Positions 46,536 through 57,275 of a stretch of 64,000 bases of DNA are shown here, one piece after another. Below the pieces are notes generated by a model. The model ran no database searches, was not told the DNA's origin, and worked only from the letters and a program-made list of their open reading frames with translations. The stretch lies in the NCBI GenBank assembly GCA_036560705.1, contig DATBQR010000016.1, positions 43,267 to 107,266 of the forward strand, in the 5' to 3' direction. Numbering within the stretch: the stretch's first letter is position 1; every line of letters starts with the position of its first letter. This DNA comes from RBG-16-66-20 sp036560705 (lineage in GTDB: Bacteria > Pseudomonadota > Gammaproteobacteria > Burkholderiales > SG8-39). The translations under genes and the position numbers were made by a program.

Positions 46536-46691
46536 ATGCGCGAAAAAATCAAGCTCGAATCGTCGGCCGGCACCGGCCACTTCTACACCACCACCAAGAA
46601 CAAGCGCACCAAGCCGGAAAAGATCGAGATGATGAAATACGATCCGAAGGCACGCAAACACGTCATCTACAAGGAAGGCAAGCTGAAGTAG
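46536..46691 (+). CDS. rpmG: 50S ribosomal protein L33
   Basis: This 51-residue large-subunit protein begins MREKIKLESSAGTGHFYTTT and ends EGKLK. It has no cysteines, so it is the zinc-free form. It follows rpmB by 10 bp with GAGGAG upstream and ends just before a strong terminator. It is too short for most ORF length cut-offs. Confidence 0.96.
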   Translation: MREKIKLESSAGTGHFYTTTKNKRTKPEKIEMMKYDPKARKHVIYKEGKLK

Positions 46692-46708
46692 CAAGGCCTG
46701 CCGGAAAT

Positions 46709-46737
46709 AAAAAAGCCCGCTGCGAGCGGGCTTTTTT
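46709..46737. terminator. Bidirectional terminator after rpmG
   Basis: The hairpin AAAAAAGCCCGC / GCGGGCTTTTTT has a TGCGA loop. It serves rpmBG and the convergent desaturase gene. Confidence 0.9.
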
Positions 46738-46752
46738 ATTTGCCTGCGCCGG

Positions 46753-47928
46753 TCAGGCGTAGCGGCGCAGCCGGAGGCTGAATTCCGCGAGCGGCGCAAC
46801 GCCGCTGTTTTCAGCCTTGTGGCACCAGTCCTGCAGCTGCTTGAGCAGCTGCGCGCGCGAGGCGCTGGAACGCGCCCACAGCGCGGCGAGTTCGTCGCGC
46901 ATCGCGATCGCCGTCGCCAGGGCCTTCGAATTCTTGAGCGCCTCGGCAAGCCGTGCGCGCTCGGCTTCGGTAAGCCGCTGCAGCCGCTCGAAGTAGCGCT
47001 TCGCCGGTTTCAGCGACTCCGCTTCCGCGGACCAGTGCCCGAGCCTCTCCAGCTCCTGGCGGTAGGTGCTCTTGAGCGACGCGCCGTAGCGCGCGAGAAC
47101 GTCGTAACGGTTGGCGATGACCGCCTCCAGCGTCTGCTCGTCGCAGACCGGCTTCGGGTCGGAGAAGCGCGGCGTCGGCGCGACTTTCTTGACCGTCGCC
47201 AATCCGAGCGATTCCAGCGCGCGGATATAGCCCCAGCCGAGGTCGAACTCGTACCACTTGAGCGAGAACTTCGCGGAGGCCGGATAGGCGTGGTGGTTGT
47301 TGTGCAGTTCCTCGCCGCCGATCCACGCGCCGATCGGCAGGATGTTGCGGCTCGCATCGGGCGACGGCACATCCCAGTTGCGGTAGCCCCAGAAATGCCC
47401 GACGCCGTTGATCACGCCGGCAGCCCAGAACGGAATCCAGGCAATCTGCGCGATCAGGATGATCGCCCCGGGGATCAGCCCGAACAGCGCGATGTTGACC
47501 GCGCCCATCAGCCAGAGGCCGAGCACCGAATGGCGCGCGTAGACGTTGCGCTCCACCCAGTCCTCCGGCGTGCCGTGGCCGTAGCGCTCCATCGTCTCGG
47601 GATAGTGCGACTCCTTCACATACAGCAATACCCCGGTCCAGAGAACGCGGTTGATGCCGTAAACCTGCGGGCTGTGCGGGTCGTCCTCGGTCTCGCACTT
47701 GGCGTGGTGCTTGCGATGGATCGCAGTCCACTCCTTGGTCACCATGCCGGTGGTGAGCCACAGCCACAAGCGGAAGAAATGGGCCACCGCGGGATGCAGG
47801 TCCAGCGCGCGGTGCGCCTGGTTGCGGTGCAGATAGATGGTGACGGAGGCAATGGTGATGTGCGTCAGACCCAACGCAACCAGTACCAGGCCCCACCAGG
47901 GAAGTTGAAGCAGTCCGTCGAATAGCAT
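46753..47928 (-). CDS. Acyl-CoA/fatty-acid delta-9-type desaturase
   Basis: This 391-residue membrane di-iron desaturase introduces a cis double bond in fatty acyl chains. The three histidine boxes are HRNQAH (34-39), HRKHH (71-75) and HNNHH (209-213), with four hydrophobic helices around them. A C-terminal extension of about 130 residues (from about 260) is hydrophilic and helical. The class is the stearoyl-CoA-like bacterial DesC/Des group; electron donor unknown. It likely adjusts membrane fluidity. Confidence 0.93.
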   Translation of the reverse strand: MLFDGLLQLPWWGLVLVALGLTHITIASVTIYLHRNQAHRALDLHPAVAHFFRLWLWLTTGMVTKEWTAIHRKHHAKCETEDDPHSPQVYGINRVLWTGVLLYVKESHYPETMERYGHGTPEDWVERNVYARHSVLGLWLMGAVNIALFGLIPGAIILIAQIAWIPFWAAGVINGVGHFWGYRNWDVPSPDASRNILPIGAWIGGEELHNNHHAYPASAKFSLKWYEFDLGWGYIRALESLGLATVKKVAPTPRFSDPKPVCDEQTLEAVIANRYDVLARYGASLKSTYRQELERLGHWSAEAESLKPAKRYFERLQRLTEAERARLAEALKNSKALATAIAMRDELAALWARSSASRAQLLKQLQDWCHKAENSGVAPLAEFSLRLRRYA

Positions 47929-48011
47929 CGGGCGCCTTTGTTATGTCGTCTTTTGGAGACGGGCCGGGCGGATTCTACGCGAACCACCCCCCCTTGCAAG
48001 GTCAGGGACGG

Positions 48012-49316
48012 TCACGTTGCTGCACTATTCCGCGTTTGTTCCGGACTATTGCCCTGCAGCAACCTAACCTCCCGCTGCGGATAGGGAATTTCAATTCCGC
48101 GGGCCTGGAATTGCGCCAGCAGGTCGATGCTCACGTCGGAGCGCACATTCTGGCTGCCGCGCTCCGGGTCCTCGATCCAGAAGCCCAGTTCCAGGTCCAC
48201 GCCGCTATCGGCCAGCTGTACGACCTGCGCCGTCGGCTCCGGGTCCTGCAGTACGCGCGGATGCTTGCGCGCCACCTCCACCAACAGCTTCAAAACCCCG
48301 GCCATGTCCGTGCGGTAGGCCACCTGCACCCGCACCGCCAGCCGGACCCGCTTGTCGGTGTAGGAATGATTCAGCACGCTGGTCGTCACCAGCATGTCGT
48401 TCGGGATGATCGCCTCGACCCCGGTGAGGGAGCGCACCACCACGTAGCGTGTCGTAATCCGCGTCACCTCGCCATAGTGGCTGTCGGCGGTGATCATGTC
48501 GCCCAGCCGGATCGACCGGTCGAGCAGGATGATGAACCCCGAGAAGTAGTTGGAGGCGATTTTCTGCAAACCAAGGCCCAATCCGACGCCGAGCGCGCCG
48601 CCGAATACCGACAACACGGTGAGGTCCACCCCCAGCAGCGGCAGCACCACCAGCACGGCGGCGATCAGCAGAGCGGCCTTGCCCAGCCGCGCGAATACGA
48701 CGCGCAGGCTGCTGTGCAACCCTTCCGCGCGCATGAGGCGCGTTTCCAGCGCCGCTCCCGCCCAAAGCGCCAGCAGCAGGGTCATGCCGACCCAGAACAC
48801 AGCATTCAGCAGGGTCCAGAGGGACAGCGTGTGCGTGCCGGCAGTCAACTCCACGTCCGAGAGCCACGCGACGATTCCGGGCAGGATCCCGGTCAGGTGC
48901 ATGGCGAGCGCGGCCCATACCAGGGTCGCAATCGCGCGCTCGAACGTATCCAGCCAGCCGCCGCCATGCGAGAACCCGAGGCGCAGCAGGTAGACCGCGA
49001 TGCGGATGCCCGCCAGCGCCCCGAACAGCGGAATCGCGACGCTGAGGAGGTTTGTTTTGTGCCATTGGCCGAGCGTCGCGCGTCCAGCGATCAGCAGCAG
49101 CATCGCCAGCAGCGGGAAGATCAGCCGCCGGATCGCGGCCGCGCCGCGTTTGAACGCCTGGGCGCTGTCGTCCGGCGCGCGCCATTGCAGCAGCCGCGCC
49201 AGCCACCAGGCCGCAAACAGGCACAGCACCAGCGTGCCCGCCTGCCAGAGGATCGCCGGCGCATGCAGGTCGGACCACAGGTCGGCAAGCAGCCGGCCCA
49301 TCTGGTTGTCATCCAC
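48012..49316 (-). CDS. MscS-family mechanosensitive channel
   Basis: This 434-residue membrane protein has several N-terminal helices (about 18-230), then the pore helix and beta domain of MscS: VFGGALGVGLGLGLQKIASNYFSGFIILLDRSIRLGDMI, and VIPNDMLVTTSVLNHSYTD-like sequence (here IPNDMLVTTSVLNHSYTDK). It should open on membrane tension and release solutes on hypo-osmotic shock. It starts 12 bp after the porin stop. Confidence 0.93.
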   Translation of the reverse strand: MDDNQMGRLLADLWSDLHAPAILWQAGTLVLCLFAAWWLARLLQWRAPDDSAQAFKRGAAAIRRLIFPLLAMLLLIAGRATLGQWHKTNLLSVAIPLFGALAGIRIAVYLLRLGFSHGGGWLDTFERAIATLVWAALAMHLTGILPGIVAWLSDVELTAGTHTLSLWTLLNAVFWVGMTLLLALWAGAALETRLMRAEGLHSSLRVVFARLGKAALLIAAVLVVLPLLGVDLTVLSVFGGALGVGLGLGLQKIASNYFSGFIILLDRSIRLGDMITADSHYGEVTRITTRYVVVRSLTGVEAIIPNDMLVTTSVLNHSYTDKRVRLAVRVQVAYRTDMAGVLKLLVEVARKHPRVLQDPEPTAQVVQLADSGVDLELGFWIEDPERGSQNVRSDVSIDLLAQFQARGIEIPYPQREVRLLQGNSPEQTRNSAAT

Positions 49317-49328
49317 GCCGCGAGCCTA

Positions 49329-50630
49329 TCAAAGTTCGGCATGCACCCGGAAACCGACGAAATTCGCCGGTCCGCGGTCGCGGTTGTAGCCGGGGTTGAC
49401 GAGGTACTGATAGCCCAGGGAGAACCAGGCGCCCTTCGCCACGCCAAGGCTGTAGAAAGTCTCGATGATCCGTTCCGTCGCATAGTTGAGCTGGCCGTCG
49501 CCCAGGAAAAAACCGGAACCTCCCGCAGCAAGGTAGTCGCGGTGCGGCCGGGACAATCCGTTGACGTAGGCCGCGATGCCGGCGCTGTCGTCCGGCCGTC
49601 CCCAGCCGGCGCCCTTCAGCAGCGTGCCCGCCGCCAGCGAACGATCGATCTCGGTGAACATGAACGTCTCCGTCCTGCCGTCGCTCCAGCCGGCGCGCGC
49701 GTATGCCCCGATGTATTGGCTCAGCTCGACCTGCGTGCCGAGCCCGAAGCCGGCCTTGGTCTGCGGCCGGCGCACCAGCGAAAGATCGGGCGTCGATGCC
49801 GTTGCCGTGCCCAGCGCGATCGCGTCGTCGAAGGCACCCGCCTCGACGCGGTTGCGGAACACCAGCGCGCGCGCAATCGCCGCGCGTCCCGCCAGCTGGT
49901 ATGGAACCTCAAGCTCGGCCACGTCGCCGTAGCGCTTCGTGAAGTCGCGGTCGAGCCGCAAGCCGTTCGACTCTACCGGCACCAGGAACCGGCCGGCACG
50001 CACTTGCCAGCCGGCGGTGATGTATTCGGCCGCGGCGCCCCAGGTATAGCCGCGCGCATCCGCCGGAAAATCCCAGGCCCCGTAGGTAAGCGATGCCCAG
50101 TTCATGAACTGGGTGCGCGCATCGCGGCTGTAGTCCATCGCATCGAAGACGTCGAGAACGGAAACATTTCCGGCGGTCAGCACCACGCGCTCCGCCGAAT
50201 AGCGCGTGCCGATCTGGTTCTGGCCGGATTCCTGCGCCGCGGATTCGCCGCCGAGGTTCCAGGTGTGGCGCAGGAACAGCCGCGCCCGGTAGCCCTTCAA
50301 TTCGGGTCCCGCGCCGCGCTGGATTTCGCCGTTGCTGAAGCCGCCGACGCCATGCAGGCCGGAAAACGGCCGGCCCTGCACGAATTCAGGGTTGAAATAA
50401 AGCTCGGTCGCCTCGCCCAGCCGCGCCCCCAGGTACAGCGTGCCGGTCAACGTGTAGCTGGTCTCGCGCGGCGCACCCAGGCTGTTGGGGCCGCTGTAGA
50501 GCGCGTTGAACGGGGATTTGAACTGCTGCGCGTAGGTCGCCTGCGCATGCCATTCGAAAGGCGACTCCTCCGAGGCCAGCGCGGAGCCGCCAGTCAGAGC
50601 AAGGAGGAGGATTGCAGCGGCTCTGAGCAC
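49329..50630 (-). CDS. Outer-membrane porin, OprB/carbohydrate-porin-like
   Basis: This 433-residue outer-membrane barrel has a signal peptide (about 1-19, ending ALAS). Repeated amphipathic strands rich in aromatic residues follow, ending in VGFRVHAEL, a porin-like terminal strand. Segments such as GRFLVPVESNGLRLDRDF and ATERIIETFYSLGVAKGAWFSLGYQYLVNPGYN are like OprB-type carbohydrate-selective porins. Substrate unknown. The start is GTG. Confidence 0.82.
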   Translation of the reverse strand: MLRAAAILLLALTGGSALASEESPFEWHAQATYAQQFKSPFNALYSGPNSLGAPRETSYTLTGTLYLGARLGEATELYFNPEFVQGRPFSGLHGVGGFSNGEIQRGAGPELKGYRARLFLRHTWNLGGESAAQESGQNQIGTRYSAERVVLTAGNVSVLDVFDAMDYSRDARTQFMNWASLTYGAWDFPADARGYTWGAAAEYITAGWQVRAGRFLVPVESNGLRLDRDFTKRYGDVAELEVPYQLAGRAAIARALVFRNRVEAGAFDDAIALGTATASTPDLSLVRRPQTKAGFGLGTQVELSQYIGAYARAGWSDGRTETFMFTEIDRSLAAGTLLKGAGWGRPDDSAGIAAYVNGLSRPHRDYLAAGGSGFFLGDGQLNYATERIIETFYSLGVAKGAWFSLGYQYLVNPGYNRDRGPANFVGFRVHAEL

Positions 50631-50681
50631 TGGCAGAATATAGCAAAACCCCGTTACCGCAGGACGACACCGGAGCGCCTC

Positions 50682-51395
50682 TTGCCCGCATTGCTAGCCG
50701 ACCCGCAAGCCTGGATCGCCTTCGCCACGCTCACCGCGCTCGAACTGGTGCTCGGCATCGACAACGTGATCTTCATCTCGATCCTGGTGGACAAGCTGCC
50801 GCCCGCCGAACGCGACCGCGCGCGACGCGCCGGCTTGTTCATGGCGATGTTCATGCGCGTCGGGCTGCTGCTGGCGCTGGCGTGGATCATCGGCCTGACC
50901 GCGCCCCTGTTCGAGGTCTTCGGCCAGTCGATTTCCGGCCGGGACCTGGTGCTGATCCTCGGCGGCCTGTTCCTGCTGTGGAAAAGCGTGAAGGAGATCC
51001 ACCAGCTGGTTGAAGGCGGGGAGGGCGGGGAAGACGCGGCGCCCGCCGGCGTGCGCGCCGCGTTCGGCGCCGTGGTGCTGCAGATCATGCTGGTGGACCT
51101 GGTGTTCTCGCTCGACTCGATCATTACCGCGGTCGGCATGGTGAAGCAGGTGGAGGTGATGATCGCGGCGGTGATCGTGTCGGTGGTGCTGATGATGGTG
51201 TACGCCGGCGCGATCGGCCGCTTCATATCCGCCTACCCGACCATCAAGATGCTTGCGCTCGCCTTCCTGGTGGTGGTGGGCGTGCTGCTGATCGCCGCCG
51301 GGTTCGACCACGAGGTGCCCAAGGGCTACATCTACTTCGCGATGGCGTTCGCCGTGGGGGTCGAGCTGCTCAACATCCGCATGCGCAAGCGCTAG
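50682..51395 (+). CDS. TerC-family membrane protein
   Basis: This 237-residue protein has about seven helices and the TerC hallmarks ALELVLGIDNVIFISILVDKLP and IMLVDLVFSLDSIITAVGM, with acidic residues buried in the membrane. TerC homologues act in metal (manganese) export and tellurite resistance. The start is TTG at 50682, preceded by GGAG at good spacing; the same frame is open for more than 2.7 kb upstream, but that part is antisense to the MscS and porin genes. Its stop overlaps the convergent rsmB-like gene by 4 bp. Confidence 0.9.
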   Translation: MPALLADPQAWIAFATLTALELVLGIDNVIFISILVDKLPPAERDRARRAGLFMAMFMRVGLLLALAWIIGLTAPLFEVFGQSISGRDLVLILGGLFLLWKSVKEIHQLVEGGEGGEDAAPAGVRAAFGAVVLQIMLVDLVFSLDSIITAVGMVKQVEVMIAAVIVSVVLMMVYAGAIGRFISAYPTIKMLALAFLVVVGVLLIAAGFDHEVPKGYIYFAMAFAVGVELLNIRMRKR

Positions 51396-52621
51396 CGCCG
51401 CTCGAACGCGGCGGCGAAGAAACCGTCGGTGCCGTGCCGGTGCGGCCACAGCCGCAGGCGCTCGCCGGTATCGACGGGAATGCGCTGCGCCGCCAGCAGG
51501 TCGGCGCAGGACAGCGGCTTGAATTCCGGATGCTCCGCGGCGAAGCGCCCGGCGACGGCCTCGTTCTCCTCCGGCAGGATGCTGCAGGTGCCGTAGACGA
51601 GGCGGCCGCCCGGCTTGAGCAGCTTCGCGGCGGCGACCAGTATGCGCAGTTGCTTGGCCGCCAGTTCGGCGACGTCAGTCGCGTCGTGGCGCCACTTGAG
51701 GTCGGGATTGCGCCTGAGCGTGCCGAAGCCGCTGCAGGGCGCATCCACCAGCACCCGGTCGAGCTTGCCGGCAAGGCGCTTGGCGCGCACATCCCCCTCG
51801 CCCGAAAGCACGATCGGATGGACATTGGAAATCCCGGCGCGCGCCGCTCGCGGAGCGAGCTCCCGCAGCCTTTTTTCGGATACGTCCATGGCGTAGACGC
51901 GGCCGGCGCCATGCATCAGCATCGCCAGCGCGAGCGTTTTGCCGCCCGCCCCGGCGCAGAAGTCCGCCACCATCTCCCCGCGCCGCGGCGCGACCAGGTA
52001 GGCGAGCAGCTGGCTGCCCTCGTCCTGCACCTCGACCGAACCGTCGAGGAACAGCGCATGACGGTTGATCTGCGGCTTTCCCTTGAGCCGGATCCCCGCC
52101 GGCGAATACGGCGTGGGCGTGGCTTCCAGTTCCAGCCGCGCGAGCGCTTCCTCGCGCGAAAGCTTGGCCAGGTTGACCCTCAGGTCCAGCGGCGCGGGGT
52201 TCAGCAGCCCCTGGGCTATCGTCATCGCCTCTTCCAAACCGCACTCGGTAGCGAGGCGCTGCCAGAGCCAGTCGGGCAGATCGGCCCGCACCGCTTCCGG
52301 AAAATCCCGGCCTGATGCCGATTTGATCCGCGTGATGAGCGCGGATTCGCCGTCGAGCGCCCGTCCCGACAGGCCGAAGACGCGGACCAGCGCGGCGATC
52401 GCCAGGTCGTGCGGCGTCCCGCTGCCCGCCGCCGCCTCCAGCGAGCGTTTGCGCCGCAGCGCCGCGAACACCGTCTCCGCGATGAAGGCGCGATCCTGCT
52501 GGCCGAGATTGCGGTGGCTGCGGAAATAAGCGGACAGCGTCTGGTCCGCCGGCCCGGAAAATTTAAGCAGATCCGCGAGCGCCGCCACGGCATGCGCGAG
52601 CAGCGGCTTGGTAGGTTTCAC
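51392..52621 (-). CDS. RsmB/NOP-family RNA cytosine-5 methyltransferase
   Basis: This 409-residue SAM-dependent enzyme makes m5C in RNA, probably 16S rRNA. An N-terminal NusB-like helical region (about 1-140) is followed by the Rossmann methyltransferase: DFCAGAGGKTLALAM, DAPCSGFGTLRRNPD with the release Cys, and YGTCSILPEENE with the catalytic Cys. It lies last in the trx-pirin-fumC-purN-DUF3108 run and overlaps the DUF3108 gene by 4 bp. A specific identity as RsmB (C967) is likely but not certain. Confidence 0.9.
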   Translation of the reverse strand: MKPTKPLLAHAVAALADLLKFSGPADQTLSAYFRSHRNLGQQDRAFIAETVFAALRRKRSLEAAAGSGTPHDLAIAALVRVFGLSGRALDGESALITRIKSASGRDFPEAVRADLPDWLWQRLATECGLEEAMTIAQGLLNPAPLDLRVNLAKLSREEALARLELEATPTPYSPAGIRLKGKPQINRHALFLDGSVEVQDEGSQLLAYLVAPRRGEMVADFCAGAGGKTLALAMLMHGAGRVYAMDVSEKRLRELAPRAARAGISNVHPIVLSGEGDVRAKRLAGKLDRVLVDAPCSGFGTLRRNPDLKWRHDATDVAELAAKQLRILVAAAKLLKPGGRLVYGTCSILPEENEAVAGRFAAEHPEFKPLSCADLLAAQRIPVDTGERLRLWPHRHGTDGFFAAAFERR

Positions 52622-53268
52622 TGCGCGGAAATTTTCGCGGCCAGCTGGTCGAGGCGCGTGCCGTCCTTGTCGACGATGAGGATGCGGACTGGGATGTATT
52701 GCCGGTCGGCGGCGAGCCAGATCTCGGTCGCCTTGTCCTGCGGATTGTTCCTGCGCTTGACCAGCTTGAGCGCGTCGAACTCGCCCGCCGGGGTCTTCAC
52801 CCGTTCGCGCCCCGCGGCCTGGAAGACGTAGGTGGTCGTGCTCTTGCCGTCGGTGGCGACGACCGTCGCGGCGGCTGCGGCCGGCGGCGCGAAAGCGAAA
52901 TTCCAGATGAAGCTCAGCCGGTCCTGCCGCTGCAGCGTCGGGGTTTTGCTCGCGGGGTCGAATTCCGCGCGCTGCGTGTCGCGCCCGCTGCGCCGGTCCT
53001 CGAACTTCTGCGGGCGCAGGCCGTCGGCGGCGACGGCGCCCTGGCTGGAGCGCACCGCTTCGCCCTTCAGCGAAAGCAGTCCCTTCCCCTTCCAGGTCTC
53101 CGTGAGCCTGTAGCTGCGGCCGTCGTGTTCCAGGCGCTGGTGTATGTCCGCCAGCACCGAGCCGTTGCGCGCGAGTTCATAGTCGATCTCGACGTGCTGC
53201 GGCGGCGCCGCCGCGGCGGCCGTGGCAGCGAGGCTAAGCGCTATCGAAATTAAGCAGTTGCGCATCAT
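52618..53268 (-). CDS. Periplasmic DUF3108 protein
   Basis: This 216-residue exported protein has a signal peptide (MMRNCLISIALSLAATAAAAA) followed by a beta-rich DUF3108 domain (HVEIDYELARNGSVLADIHQRLEHDGRSYRL, YVFQAAGRERVKTPAGEFDALKLVKR). The family is found next to purN in betaproteobacteria and has no known function. The MM start (53268 or 53265) lies about 35 bp inside the purN 3' end; the signal peptide supports it. It overlaps the rsmB-like gene by 4 bp. Confidence 0.88.
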   Translation of the reverse strand: MMRNCLISIALSLAATAAAAAPPQHVEIDYELARNGSVLADIHQRLEHDGRSYRLTETWKGKGLLSLKGEAVRSSQGAVAADGLRPQKFEDRRSGRDTQRAEFDPASKTPTLQRQDRLSFIWNFAFAPPAAAAATVVATDGKSTTTYVFQAAGRERVKTPAGEFDALKLVKRRNNPQDKATEIWLAADRQYIPVRILIVDKDGTRLDQLAAKISAQ

Positions 53269-53850
53269 CACCCTTAACGCGGACGAGTCCCTTCTCGATG
53301 ACCAGCTTGCCGTCCAGGAACCAGCGGACCGCGCGCGGGAACAAGACATGCTCCTGCTGCAACACCCGCGCCGCCAGGGACTCTTCGCTGTCGCCGGGCA
53401 GGACCGGGACCGCAGCCTGCGCCACGATCGGCCCCTGGTCCAGGTCGGCGGTGACGAAATGCACCGTGCAGCCGTGGCGTTTCACGCCTCCCGCGAGCGC
53501 GCGCCGGTGCGTTTGCAGGCCGGGGAACGCCGGCAGCAGCGACGGATGGATGTTGAGAAGCCTGCCAGCGTAGCGCTGCACGAAGCCGGGGGTCAGCACG
53601 CGCATGAATCCGGCAAGCACCACCAGCCGCGGAGCAAAGCGGTCGATCTCCGCCGCCAGGATCGCCTCGAACGCCTCGCGCGAGGCGAAGTCGCCGTGCC
53701 GCACGACCAGCGTCGGGATGCCGCGCTTGGCTGCGATCGCCAGTCCGCCGGCGCCGGCGACGTTGCTGATCACCGCGGATACCGGAATGCCCGCTTCCAG
53801 GATCGCCTGCAGGTTGCTGCCCCGGCCCGAGATGAGGACGACGGCTGAAT

Positions 53851-53854
<4 letters not shown>
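53234..53854 (-). CDS. purN: Phosphoribosylglycinamide formyltransferase
   Basis: PurN transfers a formyl group from 10-formyl-tetrahydrofolate to GAR, the third step of purine synthesis. The 206 residues include VLISGRGSNLQAIL, VLAGFMRVLTPGF, the catalytic NIHPSLLPAFPG (Asn, His) and DQGPIVAQAAVPV. The start is TTG at 53854, which overlaps the fumC stop by 4 bp; the frame upstream is antisense-free but runs inside fumC in another phase. The DUF3108 gene starts inside its 3' end. Confidence 0.95.
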
Positions 53855-55233
<1,379 letters not shown>

Positions 55234-55237
55234 CGCG

Positions 55238-55936
55238 CTACGGCAGGTCGAACAGCAGCACTTCCGCGCCGGCGCCCTTTTCCAGCGCGACTTTGGAGAT
55301 GCCGGTCATCTTGAGCGCGTCGCCAGCCGCCAGCGGCGTGCCGTTCACCGTGATCGTGCCGCGCACGACGTGCAGGTAGGCACTGCGCCCCGCCGCAAGC
55401 GCCTGCGCGGCGTGCTCCGCGCCGTCGAACAAGCCGGCGTAGATGCGCGCGTCCTGATGGAGGGTCACCGAGCCGTCCGCGCCCTCGGGCGAGGCGACCA
55501 GCCGCAGCCGGCCGCGCTTGGAGGCGGCGTCGAAATGCTTCTGCTCGTAGCCGGGTGGGATGCCGCGCACGTTCGGCTCGATCCAGATCTGCAGGAAATG
55601 GGTGACGCCCGCCCTGTCGTGGTTCTGCTCGCTGTGCTGCACGCCGCGGCCCGCGCTCATGCGCTGCACGTCGCCCGGCACGATGGTCGAGCCGGTGCCC
55701 ATGGAATCCTTGTGTCCGAGCGCGCCCTCCAGCACGTAGCTGATGATCTCCATGTCGCGGTGGCCGTGCGTGCCGAAGCCGGTGCCGGGCTGGATGCGGT
55801 CCTCGTTGATCACGCGCAGCGCGCTGAATCCCATGTGCGCCGGGTCGTAATAGTCGGCGAAGGAGAACGAATGCCAGGAGTCGAGCCAGCCGTGCTCGGC
55901 GTGACCCCGCTCCGTACCGCGGCGGATTTCGATCAC
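55238..55936 (-). CDS. Pirin-family bicupin (YhaK-like)
   Basis: This 232-residue protein has two cupin domains. The first has FGTHGHRDMEIISYVLEGALGHKDS with the metal-site residues and MSAGRGVQHSEQNHD. The start is GTG at 55936 (IEIRRGTERGHAEHGWLDSWHSFSFADYYD is the pirin start); the ORF extends upstream with no family match. Pirins bind metal and some act as quercetinases; the physiological role here is unknown. It is 4 bp after the thioredoxin gene. Confidence 0.92.
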   Translation of the reverse strand: MIEIRRGTERGHAEHGWLDSWHSFSFADYYDPAHMGFSALRVINEDRIQPGTGFGTHGHRDMEIISYVLEGALGHKDSMGTGSTIVPGDVQRMSAGRGVQHSEQNHDRAGVTHFLQIWIEPNVRGIPPGYEQKHFDAASKRGRLRLVASPEGADGSVTLHQDARIYAGLFDGAEHAAQALAAGRSAYLHVVRGTITVNGTPLAAGDALKMTGISKVALEKGAGAEVLLFDLP

Positions 55937-55940
55937 GCAG

Positions 55941-56339
55941 TCAACCCTTGGCCGCCTGGTCGGGCGCCCGCTGCTCCGCCGCATTCTGCGCGGCGATTTC
56001 CTGGTGGACTTTCGCCATGTCGAGCGATTTCGCCTGCGTCAGCACCTGCTCCAGGGCCTGCCCCGGCAACGCGCCCGCCTGCTGGAACAGGATCACCTTC
56101 TCGCGGAACACCATCAGCGTCGGGATCGAGCGGATGTTGAACGCGCCCGCGAGCTCCTGTTGTTCGTCGGAGTTGATTTTCGCGAACACCACGTCCGGAT
56201 GCGCTTCGGAGGCCTTCTCGAACACCGGCGCGAAACCGCGGCAGGGGCCGCACCACGGCGCCCAGAAGTCGATGATGACGGTCTTGTCGCCATTGATCGT
56301 CTGGTCGAAGTTGTCTTTGGTCAGTTCAATGGTCGCCAT
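55941..56339 (-). CDS. Thioredoxin
   Basis: This 132-residue cytoplasmic disulfide reductase has the active site WCGPC at about residues 29-33, the cis-proline in IRSIPTLMVF, and the usual alpha/beta fold. It is longer than TrxA (about 108) by a C-terminal helix of about 24 residues (AKVHQEIAAQNAAEQRA). AAAGGG precedes the ATG. It is the first gene of the six-gene run that ends with the rsmB-like gene, and is divergent from gluQ (63 bp). Confidence 0.93.
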   Translation of the reverse strand: MATIELTKDNFDQTINGDKTVIIDFWAPWCGPCRGFAPVFEKASEAHPDVVFAKINSDEQQELAGAFNIRSIPTLMVFREKVILFQQAGALPGQALEQVLTQAKSLDMAKVHQEIAAQNAAEQRAPDQAAKG

Positions 56340-56402
56340 CTGGGCCCTTTCGGTGAGAAATCGCAGTGTATATTGGGTCGGCCCCTATCGTTTCAACTTG
56401 CC

Positions 56403-57275
56403 ATGCCATACGTCGGGCGCTTCGCGCCTTCTCCCACCGGTCCGCTGCATTTCGGCTCGCTGGTTGCCGCCCTGGCGAGCTGGCTCGATTGCCGAAGCGC
56501 CGGCGGTCGCTGGCTGTTGCGCATGGAAGACCTCGACCGGCCCAGGGTCATCCGCGGCGCGGCGGACGCGATCCTGCGCCAGCTGGAAGCCTTCGGCCTC
56601 GAGTGGGACGGGCCGGTGGTCTGCCAGAGCGCGCGGCTCGCTCTGTACCGGGATGCGCTGCAAAAACTCAAAACCCAAAGTTATCCATGCGCCTGCACGC
56701 GCAAGGAACTCGAGGATTCCGCGCTGGCCATCGACGGTTCGCGCATCTACCCGGGAACCTGCCGCGGCGGCATCGCGCCGGAAAAATCCGCGCGCGCCGT
56801 GCGGGTACGCACCGACGCGATGACCATCCGCTTCAGCGACAGGGTGCAGGGTGAAATCGCGCAGTCAGTCGAAACCGAGGTCGGCGACTTCGTGCTGTTG
56901 CGGGCGGACGGCATCTTCGCCTACCAGCTGGCGGTCGTCGTGGACGACGACGCTCAAGGCGTCACCGATGTGGTGCGCGGGGCCGACCTGCTCGATTCGA
57001 CCGCGCGCCAGATCCATTTGCAGCAGCTGCTGGGCATTCCGACCCCGCGCTATCTCCATGCACCCGTCGTCACCAACGGCGCCGGTGAAAAACTCTCGAA
57101 GCAGACCCGCGCGGCCGACGCACGGGCGGAGGACATTCCGCGTGCGTTGGAATTTCTCGGGATGCGGGCGCCCACCGGCCTTGCCGGAAAAGAGCTTCTC
57201 GACTGGGCTGTCCATCATTGGAGCCCGGCCCGCGTGCCGAAGGTCCGCGCCCTTATCCCTTCCTCGGCGGGATGA
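56403..57275 (+). CDS. gluQ: Glutamyl-Q tRNA(Asp) synthetase
   Basis: This truncated glutamyl-tRNA synthetase relative attaches glutamate to queuosine at the wobble base of tRNA-Asp. The 290 residues contain the HIGH-like GPLHFGSL, the Rossmann core RMEDLDRPRVIRG, zinc-site cysteines (CACTRKEL and YPGTCRGG) and KLSKQ. It lacks the anticodon-binding domain, which separates it from GltX. Its 3' end overlaps the convergent DMT permease by 23 bp. Confidence 0.95.
   Translation: MPYVGRFAPSPTGPLHFGSLVAALASWLDCRSAGGRWLLRMEDLDRPRVIRGAADAILRQLEAFGLEWDGPVVCQSARLALYRDALQKLKTQSYPCACTRKELEDSALAIDGSRIYPGTCRGGIAPEKSARAVRVRTDAMTIRFSDRVQGEIAQSVETEVGDFVLLRADGIFAYQLAVVVDDDAQGVTDVVRGADLLDSTARQIHLQQLLGIPTPRYLHAPVVTNGAGEKLSKQTRAADARAEDIPRALEFLGMRAPTGLAGKELLDWAVHHWSPARVPKVRALIPSSAG

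Noticed and set aside
47943..50681. Plus-strand open frame of about 900 codons leading into terC
   Set aside because: It is antisense to the MscS channel and porin genes and has no recognisable domain. Only the part from 50682 is TerC.
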